From Diplosphaera chodatii (Eukaryota; Chlorophyta; Trebouxiophyceae; Prasiolales; Stichococcaceae): DNA of 64,000 bases. Position 1 is the first letter of the stretch; each line of letters begins with the position of its first letter. A program made the position numbers and the translations under genes. Under the pieces are notes generated by a model. The model worked only from the letters and a program-made list of their open reading frames with translations. It was not told the origin of the DNA and ran no database searches. Below are positions 1-19,985 of the stretch, piece after piece. Location: contig JAALGY010000037.1 in assembly GCA_032358165.1 (NCBI GenBank), positions 645,001 to 709,000 of the forward strand, read 5' to 3'.

Positions 1-157
1 CAGCTCGAGAGGACTAGACCTGTGTTGTCGGGTGACAGCCTACATAGCTGCAAGTGCAAGTCTTACTGCTTGAGGCTTGGCTTCAAAGCCTTTCGGAAGC
101 CCCGGCTGCCTGCCGCGGGTGGTGGGCTGTCCTGCCGCCTTCCGCCCAGCGGACAGC

Positions 158-10108
<9,951 letters not shown>

Positions 10109-10682
10109 TGTGCATGTTGTCGTTGCTGATGCACGAGAGACTGGTCTAGCGTCACGATATGATCAGGAACCGCAGATGCATACGAAACAACGAAGATTTC
10201 AATCGAAGCAGCATTGCTAATTCTTATGGAGTGTGTGAGTTGAGACCTCGATTATATCATGTGTGTACCCTGCAACAAACAAGTTTGACAACAGGTCGAT
10301 GCCTTGCAGGCTGGATGTTGGCTACTCATGTTAATCATTGCAAGAAGTGCAAGCATTACAGAGATGTGTGGTGTGGAAGCAAAACAGCACAGTTCTTGAT
10401 TGCAAAGGAAAGGAAACCATGCCAAGTGTGCTAGACTAACTGTGTCTCGAGCAGAACTGAAACATCGTGCTGACTGCATACAGCAGGCTTCGCCTCCACA
10501 GTCAGCAGCATGACCACAGCATTGTCTGCTGATAAGCATAGGGTAGACCGGAGAATTGGGATGGTACGCAGCATGAAGCTGGATGAATGTCGCGCGGAGC
10601 ATCGATCATGCACTCTGCTGTGTTGCATGCTGCAGTGTTGACTGGCTGGACCTGTGAGCTGTCCGTGGCTCAGCAGCAGCAG
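10109..10682. other. Convergent intergenic region between ABCC and CKS1
   Basis: About 570 bases of lower GC holding the 3' ends of two tail-to-tail genes. No conserved coding segment, tRNA or clear poly(A) signal close to either stop was recognised. Confidence 0.5.
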
Positions 10683-11707
10683 TCACACCCTGCCACCATT
10701 CATGTACTGGGCATTCTCGGCATAGTCGAGGTGTGGCTGCTGCTGCTGTAGATGCTGCTGCTGCTGCAGTTGCACCTGTTGCTGCATCTGCAGCTGGTAC
10801 TGCTGCTGCTGCTGCACACCCGCTGCTTGCTGCTGCTGCAAGCGCAACGCAAGCAGTTGCTGCTGCCGTTGCATCTCCTGTGCCTGTAGGTGAGCAGGTC
10901 TGCGCCTTCACTGGACTGTGCACACATACACGCAAGGGCACAAAACAGGAAACATATTGGTTTAAGAGCTATTAAGCACTTGCTGCAGTATGTGTGTTTG
11001 TAGATCAGCAACCTGTGCCTGCTGGTGTGCCAATGCTGCGGACTCCGGCGTCAGCTGCCGTCTGAACAGCAGGATGTGCGGCTCTGGCTTGTGTATGTGG
11101 TAGTGGATCCAGCCTGCAGTCAACAGCAGGATCTGCGGTTCAGGCAGCAGCAGCCTAACAGGCTCAAGACAGTCTGGGGCATGTGCCTGCTGGGCATCTG
11201 TAAACCATCCTGCAGGCAACTGCAGTCTGTACGCTGATGCTTGCTGCTCAGTTGCGCATCCGCAGTGTCTGTTCACTCACCCCGGGACTGCTGCACGCCG
11301 AGGCCGCGCCACTCCGGCTCCGAAAGCAGCCGGTTGGGTGGCATGTGTGCTGCAATCTGCTGCGGCAGCACCACGTGCCGGTACTCGTAGCAGCTGTTCA
11401 CAGCGTCATATTCGGCATCAGTGCTGCATGCTGCAGTGTTTCACTACATACCGATGCAGTGATCCAGGAGCAACGTGCTGGCTTGCGTCACTGATGCAGC
11501 GTCGCTTTGCGCATGCATGAAACATCACGCATGCACATTCATTGCGGAGTGTTTTGGATCACTCACTCGTCGTAGTACTTGTCACTGCGCAGCACGAACA
11601 CAACAAAGTTTCAGCCATGATCAGCGACAACAGAACACAGTAGCGGCATCAGAACAGCGCTTGCAGCTGCACATACATCAGCACCTGTACTGTATCTCCC
11701 TCGCCAT
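10683..11707 (-). CDS. CKS1: Cyclin-dependent kinase regulatory subunit CKS1 with Gln-rich C-terminal tail
   Basis: CKS proteins bind CDK-cyclin and phosphorylated substrates to promote multisite phosphorylation. Five exons splice cleanly in frame: 11707-11685 (MAREIQY), 11584-11567 (an 18-nt microexon, DKYYD), 11393-11281, 11113-11013 and 10883-10683, giving 151 residues. The family hallmarks are complete: [17 protein letters not shown] at the N-terminus, [17 protein letters not shown] and [19 protein letters not shown], containing the anion-pocket residues and the HxPEPHxLLFRR strand typical of CKS1. The normal domain ends near residue 80. It is followed by about 70 residues dominated by Gln (QQQQ runs) ending MNGGRV. 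Plant CKS proteins also carry short Gln-rich ends, but this one nearly doubles the protein. All junctions use GT-AG. Head-to-head with the NEDD8 gene. Confidence 0.94.
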
Positions 11708-12097
11708 GCAGTTGCACACTCAACACAATGGCAGCGATCGTCGTCGTGCCCAGCGCGTCTTGAACACTACCAACGAAGCCAGTGCTGCTCTGGCAGATGT
11801 TACCGCCGCGCGATTTCAGATAATTCAACAACGAACAAACTCGCAAAGGTTCAGTGCATGCTATATGTGATCAGCCGCGCTTGTGGCGAAACGCTACTGC
11901 TCGGCTCGCTGTTCGTTTCCACTACTGGGCTGCTGTACCAGCTAATCAGACTAGCCCCACAGCGTGAGCTTGTTGCCAATGGGGCGTTGAGGCCTCAGCA
12001 ACCACATCAGGCGAAGTTGCAGCTATAGCGACCCATTGCACAGCTTCACATCTATATCCCCTACAATTTCCTTCGACTGTCGCGGCGTCGTGGCAAC
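11708..12097. promoter_or_regulatory. Shared upstream region of CKS1 and NEDD8/RUB1
   Basis: A 390-base head-to-head intergenic region, probably a bidirectional promoter. This is inferred from orientation; no TATA box or other motif is convincing. Confidence 0.4.
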
Positions 12098-12547
12098 TTG
12101 AACTTTGCTGCATCCGGACGTGCAAGGAAAGCTAGGTTGCTCAAGGCACACAGCACTGTGACCGCTGTCAATTTGCAGCACTGGTACTTGCTGGGCACCG
12201 ACACGGCTCTGGCGCGCGCCTTGGCAGTCGCTGCCGCTGACATGGCGCCTATCAGCTGGCTGGGCGGGCAGCGCGTGCAGATCGCCTCGCGCTTGAGGGG
12301 CGGCATGATGATCAAGGTGAAGACGCTGACGGGCAAGGAGATCGAGATCGACATTGAGCCCAGCGACACCATCGAGCGGATCAAGGAGCGGGTGGAGGAG
12401 AAGGAGGGCATCCCGCCCATCCAGCAGAGGCTGATCTTCGCCGGCAAGCAGATGAACGATGATAAGCTGGCGAAGGACTACAACATTGAGGGCGGCTCAG
12501 TGCTCCACCTGGTGCTGGCGCTGCGAGGGGGAAGCTTCTCATCATGA
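12098..12547 (+). CDS. RUB1: NEDD8/RUB1 ubiquitin-like modifier precursor with a non-ubiquitin leader ending RLRGG
   Basis: NEDD8 (RUB1) is conjugated to cullins to activate SCF-type ubiquitin ligases. Residues 70-145 of this single-exon frame are a full 76-residue NEDD8: it begins [19 protein letters not shown], contains [20 protein letters not shown] and ends HLVLALRGG. Ala at position 72 (LALRGG) marks NEDD8 rather than ubiquitin (LRLRGG). Four residues (SFSS) follow the Gly-Gly and must be removed by a NEDD8 protease. The 69 residues before Met70 are not ubiquitin but end in RLRGG, as ubiquitin does in plant ubiquitin-RUB fusions. Starts are possible at 12098, 12242 (a 21-residue leader) or 12305 (mature start). 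The frame is open throughout, so the leader may be translated, or may be 5' UTR. TGTAA lies about 100 bases after the stop. Confidence 0.95.
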   Translation: MNFAASGRARKARLLKAHSTVTAVNLQHWYLLGTDTALARALAVAAADMAPISWLGGQRVQIASRLRGGMMIKVKTLTGKEIEIDIEPSDTIERIKERVEEKEGIPPIQQRLIFAGKQMNDDKLAKDYNIEGGSVLHLVLALRGGSFSS

Positions 12548-12645
12548 TGACGGGCGTGTAGCTGTGTAGTGCATTTGCTCGTCGTATGACTGACATGTGC
12601 GGCTAGCTGGTGCCGGTGTACTCTTTACTTTGATGTATCCTAGTG

Positions 12646-12650
12646 TGTAA
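12646..12650 (+). terminator. Candidate TGTAA poly(A) signal of the NEDD8 gene
   Basis: TGTAA about 100 bases after the stop. TGTAA is the common polyadenylation signal of chlorophyte nuclear genes; its use here is inferred. Confidence 0.5.
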
Positions 12651-12752
12651 CGGGGTCGTCATAGCAGCAAGCCAACTACATCACACAATTGTAGCCCAAC
12701 ATGCCACAAATGCTGCCGAATGCCCTTGCGAATTTGGCATGCTACCAACCTG

Positions 12753-15700
12753 TCAACCCTGTGGAGTCCTGGCAACCAACTGCTGTATCTGGCGCTCATG
12801 CTGCTTCAAGATGACCGATGGCACATGTATGCGCTTCATCAGGTTGATGCGCCTGCACAGAGACTGGGCAATGGCCTTGATGGTTGGCTTTGAAGTAGTG
12901 TCTGACACGGTCTCTGTGTCAGAATCATACAAGTAGCTGCCAGCAGATAAATGGAAGCTGCGCTTCAGTGTACTCATGTCATGCACACCCACATGAGCAT
13001 GGTCTTCAGGTGCTCGACATTGCGCAGGATGCACCAGGCCAGCTTCTTCTGCAAGCAAGACAACAGTGTCCTTTGGTTCAGGAGCACTTCGGCTCAGTGA
13101 CTGGTTAGTGCATAATTGGCCACCCGCTGAGTGGCATGCCCCGTACTGATCTCACCGACTTGGTCTTGCAGCGCACACGGGATCCCTCGGTCAACACCAT
13201 ACGGGACCACCACAGATCGTCAATGGCCGTCTCGTTGCCTGTTGCCGCCACCATGTATGCGTCCTGCACCGTCTTGCTATACTGTGACTGCCTGATGCCT
13301 ACCTGAATCACAAGAGCAGCAACATCTTCATGCAGATATCCATGCAAGGAGTGCTTACCTGATCGAGGTCGATCACGAAGCAGTCTTTGACCTGCACAGG
13401 AGGCCTGACAGTAGAGGCCTATCTTGCTGCATTGACTACGCAACAAGCAAGCAGGCAACTGCGCATCTCGAATATCATTGCCTTGTAGCATCGACAGATA
13501 CCTTGGCACGATCACCACGCCTCGCTGCAGCAAGGTATCCGGCATCAGGGCACGAGACCGCTGCCTTGTCTGCAATGTCGGAGCGGTAGGAGTACGCATA
13601 GTGCAATACCAGTGCGTCCTCACTGACGTCCGTCTGCCATTGCCCATGTGGATTGGAGCCTGTTTTCCACCTGCCGGCAGCAAGTGCGATTTTGCAGTTT
13701 CAAACTGTGACTCAGGTTTAGCACGCATGCACGCTTTGTGGGATGTCACTGTGACTGGCGTCGTTGCATTGTGCGGTGAGCTCCAGCTGACCTGGGAGAC
13801 GGTGTTCCTCGCCAGTATTGCGGCCCAAGTTGCCGAACACCTGGCACGACTCGAACTGCGCTTTTGCCCTGCAGTACGCAAGATAGGGTAGTCTCGTGTG
13901 TATTGATACACTGACTGTCAACCATGGACGAGTATGCATGCACATGCATAATGGCGTGGCAGGATGGGCTCACATTGGCGTACAAGCTGAGGAAGCTGCG
14001 GTGGCCACCGAGCCGGAAGTTAAACCGGTGTCTGTATGTCTCGGGAAGCGCATGGTGCTGCGCAGCAGCGCTTGTTGTCAATCAAGGCTCCGCACTGACA
14101 TGCTTGAGGCTTTGCATATCCATTCAAACCCCCAGAAACTGCCAACATCGCTTGCATGACAGCAGGAGCACATGTGTCGAACACTACCTGGTGGGTCCGG
14201 AAGAGCGTCACTTGCTCAAACCGGTTGGTCAGGTCTCCCGCCTCAGCCTGTCCCTCGACATTCAAGAAGCGCAGCGACGACACATGGTCCGGCTGCCTCC
14301 TCAGCACTGTGGGATGGGCATTACGTTCAGCAGGACGCAAAGAGCGAGCGCTGGTCACATGCCTGATGAGATGGTGGTAGCAAAACACTGTCGGCATCTG
14401 GCTCACATGTGGCCAAGCTGATCGCGCTACTCGTGCTGAGCAGGACCTCGTCAGGATCGATGTGCAAAAGCCAGTCTTGCTGCTGCTGCCTTGCCAGCCG
14501 CAGGCCGCGCTCCATACCAAAGCCTGTTGTTTGAGGTCACTTCAGCAAACCAGAGGACCACAATGTGACATCCGGAAAGTACAGGGAACTGGTTCGTGCA
14601 TGTACCTACCTTGCTTGACCATGAGCCTGAAGTTGCCAGGTTTGTTGCCCCACTGCCAGTGCTGCTGCTCCCAAGCCGCAAACTCCTGCTGATCCGCCTC
14701 TGATGCAAATGGCGGCGCCATGAACTGCAACGTCACATGGCGGATGCGCGACAGTGTTGACACCGCTGTGCTGTCAGTGCCGTCATACAATATCTGCAAG
14801 GGCACAGGGAGCCGAGTTGTATATGAGGAGCCTGCAATTGGGCTGCGACCTCTAGCATAGGCACAGCAGCATGCTGAGGCGCAGTGCTGCCAGATGGGCG
14901 GGCGATAGCCACCACACGCTGCAGCCAGCTGTGCAACCAGCTGACGAGGCTCACATAGAAGCTGCTGACGCCGAGCTCGGTCATGATCTGCATCCAGGGC
15001 AGGAGGTCCCGCCGCACGCCCGTCATGCCGCCGCCCCAGGTCGTCACCACCGCCAGCCGCGTCACGTTCGCGGCCTGTACCTGCTCATCCGCAGCACACG
15101 AGCCGCTACATACCATGTCGAGCCACCAGCTGTCAGATGATGTGCTCAGGTTCACACGCAGGGAGATTGCCATCAAGCCTGCGCTGAAGCGTCAAGCGTA
15201 CTTCATCGGCCAGCTGATTGAGGAACGCGATCCGTGATGGTACAGACGCCAGGTCTGTCAGGTTATCAGACGGCAGGATGCCCAGTTCGGCGGCGGTGGT
15301 CCGGTGCTGCGCCGCACGCACCACATCCTCCCGTGTCTCTGGGTGCTGCCACAGTGCTGCCTCATACCTGGTGAGCTCCTGCGGAGGTGCTGCTCAGCAT
15401 ATCGGTGCCTGACACAACCTGAGAGCATTGATACATCGGCCCACCAGTCAGCAGATCAGGTTTTTAGCATGTAGTCAACGAACATTCTGCTTACCCCTAA
15501 GACATCCCACACGTCCGGGACATTGGGCGGTGCGTCCAGCCTGGGAGTGTGCGGTACTGCCTTCGTAGTCCTGGGTCGTCTCTGCTGTTGGTGACGGGGC
15601 AATGCTCTGGTGGTCAGTGCTAACTGTCCCTGCACATCTGCATACTCCTCAGCATGCGCCTGCTGCACCTGTGCCTGCCATAGCAGGATGCTTCACTGCG

Positions 15701-15943
15701 TGCACACATGCTGCCTGGTGGACCTAAATGGTTATGCGGTGCATCCGAGTTCATGGCCGCAACCATGATGTGCAGAGCCATGGCAGTACAGACCTGGATG
15801 ATGGGCGCTGTCGACGAATCGAAATGGTGTTGTGATTGCAACAGCGTTCGTGCCAAGAGGCCTGCAGCCAACACAAGTGCCACCCAGCACGCCAGGAAGC
15901 AGGATGCTTTGCGCGGAGCGAACCTCCGCATGGTGCGCGTCAC
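12753..15943 (-). CDS. GT92-like (DUF23) glycosyltransferase, type II membrane protein
   Basis: Probable Golgi glycosyltransferase. The start at 15943 (or 15931) gives a short basic end then a signal anchor, CFLACWVALVLAAGLLA. Exons read in order down the minus strand: a stem region (about 15660-15490); an exon at 15360-15170; LAVVTTWGGGMTGVRRDLLP and MTELGVSSFY (about 15080-14950); LYDGTDSTAVSTLSRIRHV (14800); NKPGNFRLMVKQ; MERGLRLARQQQQDWLLHID followed by PDE, the DxD-like metal/sugar site (about 14490); SSLRFLNVEGQAEAGDLTNR then FEQVTLFR; YRHRFNFRLGGHRSF and YANGKSAVRV (about 14030-13870); ALVLHYAYSYRSDIADKA (13610); CFVIDLD; AYMVAATGNETAIDDLWW (13260); then KKLAWCILRNVEHLKTM and a last exon ending at 12753. 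The order matches plant DUF23/GT92 proteins. Acceptor sugar unknown. Some small exon boundaries are uncertain. Confidence 0.85.
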
Positions 15944-16374
15944 TACACTGCCGCTGTGATTATATCAGCTCGAAAAATTCTATGACCTATCATCACTGCT
16001 CAACGCTGGCAAGCCGTATCGAATCATATAGGCCCGCAATTGATGTGCTTGCTGCGACAGTCGTTAGCATGCAGGCGCATTGATATGTTTGAGGTACAGC
16101 TGCCTTGGCAGAGGTTGCAACAACACCCTGAGGCATCGCATGCAGCACAGTGCGCGATGTGTCATGTCACTGCTATGTGTCCCACTCTCCCAGCCGACAG
16201 GCGAGGGTGCCGGTTTGGTTCGAACTGACCTCGAGCAGCAACCACGAGCGTACCGCCATATAAACGGGGCTACTGCTTCCTATTGCCACTACACTGCTTC
16301 TTCAGTGACAAACTGCTTCGCCATGGTGCTCCACACTCCCGCAGCAGACAGCGTCGGTGCAGACATCGCCCAGC
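15944..16374. promoter_or_regulatory. Shared upstream region of the GT92-like and eIF4B genes
   Basis: A 431-base head-to-head intergenic region, probably holding two promoters. A TATAAA lies on the eIF4B side (see separate entry). Nothing else was recognised. Confidence 0.4.
16259..16264 (+). promoter_or_regulatory. Possible TATA box for eIF4B
   Basis: TATAAA in the context CCATATAAACGG, 111 bases upstream of the chosen eIF4B ATG, at a reasonable distance for a core promoter with a short 5' UTR. Confidence 0.4.
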
Positions 16375-19300
16375 ATGCCGCCCAAGAGCGCCTGGGCCAC
16401 CCAGGTGGACGATGAGGAGGCTGAAGGGAAGCAGAGCCTTGCGCCCCTGCCGGCGGCCTTCGCGGCGGAGCCCGAGGCTGCCTTCCCTTCCCTGGGCGAT
16501 GCCGCCCGGGTGGTGGAGTCCAAGGCCGACCGCAAGAAGAAGCAGCAGAAGATGTCGCTAGCGGACTTCAACAGGTGCGGCCCGGCCCCCCAAAATCCCT
16601 CGACTCCCGCTCGACACGACAGCCGCCTCGGGTCCTATGCGGCGCATTCATGGCGATGCTGCGCGGCGCACGAGCATCAGAGTGTGACAGAACGCAGCGG
16701 TACAATAGCACGGAGCTCGTGTTGCCAGGGTCACGATGATGCCAATCGGGTGGCTAGGTGGTGTCGGATGCCAGGAGGCGGATGGTTGCCAGCATGCAGA
16801 TCCGGTCGTTTGTTGCACTTGGTCGATGGCAACATTAGGGTCGTTGCAGACGCGGGCAGCGAAGTTGCTGTTGAATGTCACTGCATCGCGGGCAGCCGGG
16901 ACTGGGGCTGTCGCCGCAGCTGGCTCTGCCGATCACGCACACGGCAACAGCCAACGGCTCAGCCACAGGAGAGCCTCTCGTTGGAATGACGCCAAGTATT
17001 CGCCGGTCCTGGCGTGCAGCATGGGGAAGGGCGGCGGCGGCGGCGGCGGCGGCAGCAGCGGCAAGTACCAGGTGGGCGCGGCGCGCAGCCGGGCGGTGCA
17101 GAAGGAGCAGGACGACATCCTGTCGCGCCTGCCGCGGGGCCCCCGCGCGGACCGCGAGCCGGACGAGGGCCCCGGCCTGGGCGGCGGCTTCCAGGGCTAC
17201 GGCGGCGACCGCGGTGAGCACACCAGCCGCTGCACCGCCTGCCCGGCCGCCCGGCTCAGATGCGTCGCGCACGCCTGGTGCGCTGCTGCTGTCGGCGTCA
17301 ACCTGTACGGAACCGTCTCCTGCTGCTGAGCATCTCGCGCCCCGCACAGGAGGCGGCAAGTTTGGCGACAGGGACGGCGACAGGGACGGGGGCCGCGACG
17401 GCCGCAGCGAGCGGCGCGGGATGTGGGGCGACCGCGACCGCTCCGAGGCCGGCAGCCAGGTGTCGGACGACGGGCCCTCCCGCGCCGACGCGACAGACGA
17501 CTGGTGAGCCCGCCAGCTCCGCGCCGACGAATTGGTGCAGTTCGGAGGCGTCGCACTCCCACTTGAGCTGCTCCAACTGCAGTTGGGCAAAGACGCTCCC
17601 CGTGTATAGCGGTGCTGACTGCATCAACCCCCTGGCAGGGGCGCCTCCCGGAAGTTCACGCCGACGTCAGACGCTGACCGCCGGGGTGGTGGGGGCGGCT
17701 TTGGCGACCGCCGCAGCGGCGGCGGCTTTGGCGACAGAGACAGCGAGCGCCGGGGCGGCTTTGGCGACCGGGACAGGGACAGGGACAGGTGTGGCGGTGT
17801 CAGTGTACGGTCACTGCTCTGCACGGGATTGCAAGGTGGTACTGGACAGGCTGGAAGGAGCTCCTTTGCTGATTTCAATTGTCAACCGTTCGCCGAACCC
17901 TTGATAAACCTACCCGCCTGCAGGGACGAGGTCGACGACGGCCCGTCTCGGGCAGACACCAGCGACGACTGGGGCAAGAACCGCGCCCCGCTGCCGCCCG
18001 CAGAGCCCTCCCGCGGCAGCGCCTTTGGGGAGCGCCGCTCCGGCGGCGGCTTTGCCGACCGCGACAGCTTCAGCAGCAGGTCCGACGGCTTCTCTGACCT
18101 CAGCTTGTACTCTTGAACTCTGGGATGGTAGTTGCCCCTGCTGATGGACATCTGTGCCGGGAGCAGCCGGCCTGATCAAAGCACCTGCTTGGCTCGTGCA
18201 TCTGGTGGACACACCAATAGCTTCTGACGGCTGTCGCTCGTCGTTTGCAGGCGCGAGGGTGACCTGTTCTCAGGCAGTGCACGCGCTGACGAGGCGGGCA
18301 CCTGGGGCCGCAGCAGCGCCGGCGGCGGCGGCGGCGGCGGCGGCGACAGCTGGGGCGCCCCCCGCCGGTCGGACCCCGACGCGGGGCCGCCCTCGGGCGA
18401 CCGCCCGCGCCTGAAGCTGGCGCCCCGCACCAAGCCGGTCCCCGTCATCAAGGTGGGCCGGTCTCTCTGCATCACGCTGCCGGCGGGCAACTGCGAGCGC
18501 ACATTGCTGCTGGCGCGACTGTGCCACATGCAATGCAGGCCACGACTTGCAGGCCGGTTGATAGCATCACACCTGGACCAGGCTCGGCAGTGCAGCGTCA
18601 GTCCGCAGCGGGGGGCCACGCCGACCCGTGTGTCCGCAGGTGGACGCGCCGCCGCCGGAGGAGCAGCCCAAGGCCGCGGAGGAGCCCGGCGCGGAGCAGG
18701 CGCCCAGGCCGCGCGCCCCGCGGTCCAACCCCTTCGGCGCCGCGCGCCCGCGGGAGGAGGTGCTGGCCGACAAGGCGACCAGCGCCGCCGGCTCCAGCTC
18801 CGCCTCCGTCACCGGCTCGGTCACGTGCGCACCATTCCTGACGTGCGTTGCGGCGTCTGGCCGAGGAACCCGGCTTGAGGCCTTCGACAGACTCGAGCAG
18901 TCGGCAGCTTGCTCAGCTGTGCAGCGGTGCTGACACAAGGCATGACGCCAGCCTTGTGGGTCCGCGGTGGGTCTGCAGCTGCGTACTCCCATGTCTCATT
19001 GGTGCGGTGGCGGCGACTGAATCACTGGCTCGCTGAAGCCGCAAACGCGTTGTTTCAGGGACGAGAAGCCGCAGGCGGCCAGCGGCGAGGCGGGCGGCGC
19101 GGAGGCGGCGCCCCCAGCGGCCGAGCCGCCCGCCGAGCAGCCGCTCACGCCGCAGCCCACGCCGGTGGAGCCCGTGCCAGACATGGCGGGCACCGACAAG
19201 CCGGTCGAGCAGACGCTGCAGGTGCGCTGCTCTGTTCTGTGACTGGGTTGGGTCGGCAGACTGCTGGGTGTGTGTATGTCTCTCCTGCGCAGGCCCTCGA

Positions 19301-19405
19301 GTCAGCCGCTATGTTGTTACAAGACGTCATTGACAACAATACGTTTGGACCATGCAGGAGGCAGAGGAGCAGCTGTCCAAGCTGTCAACAGCGGAGGCCA
19401 ACTAG
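16375..19405 (+). CDS. EIF4B: Translation initiation factor eIF4B, plant type
   Basis: eIF4B stimulates the eIF4A helicase during cap-dependent initiation. The start at 16375 (MPPKSAWATQVDDEEAEG) is followed by EAAFPSLGDAARVVESKADR and KKKQQKMSLADFNR, the plant eIF4B opening (FPSL, then K-rich, then xLxEF). The middle is Gly/Arg/Asp-rich: KFGDRDGDRDGGRDGRSERR, repeats of RRSGGGFGDRDS, and two near-identical acidic blocks, DDGPSRADATDDW (about 17467) and DDGPSRADTSDDWG (about 17937). Then come RPRLKLAPRTKPVP and APRSNPFGAARPREEVLADK (about 18710), the conserved NPFGxARPRE motif of eIF4B. The last exon reads EAEEQLSKLSTAEAN and stops at 19405. At least nine exons; some boundaries inside the Gly-rich part are approximate. 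No RRM is seen, as in plant eIF4B. Confidence 0.87.
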
Positions 19406-19985
19406 TCTAGCAATCCAGAGGTCAACACGGTGCACCATGCTAGATTGATCGGACTGGGAACACGAGGAACGCTGGTCAGTCAGCTATCACGGTTTGCGAG
19501 GCAAAATGGTGTACCGTATGGCCGAGCTCTTCACTCACTTTGTCAATTCTTGCACCGAAGTACTGCGGTGGTCGCGGCAGCAGGTGTGCAGCTGGTGGTG
19601 GTGATGGTGCTCTGCCTTTATTCTTCTTTTTGTTGGCATGATGAGCAGATGTCGCTGCAGAGTCACTGGAGGTGCTTTGCCAATCCGACGTCAGGCAATG
19701 CGCGGCTTATGCAACTGTACATCATCACATGCGCAGCAGGACCTTGCACTTTTGTTGCGTGCACAACCCCCAAGTGACATGCGCAAACTCCTCAGAACCC
19801 TCGCAAAACTGGTGCATAACTACCGGCTGCCTGCAACAGCCGCTGAAGTCTATATACGCTGATGCAACACATGAACAACAATTCGTGTGCCTACACTGTA
19901 CTTCGTCAACAATATCGACACCGCATGCCCAGGAACCAACTAAATAACCCTGGTTCCAAGCGACCAGTCACGCCGGGACGCCAGC
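19406..19985. other. Convergent intergenic region between eIF4B and UGP3
   Basis: About 580 bases between two gene ends. No coding exon, RNA gene or repeat was recognised, and no close TGTAA on either strand. Confidence 0.5.

Noticed and set aside
11708..12300. Ubiquitin moiety fused upstream of NEDD8
   Set aside because: No MQIFVKTLTGK-type sequence in any frame; only the RLRGG end is present.
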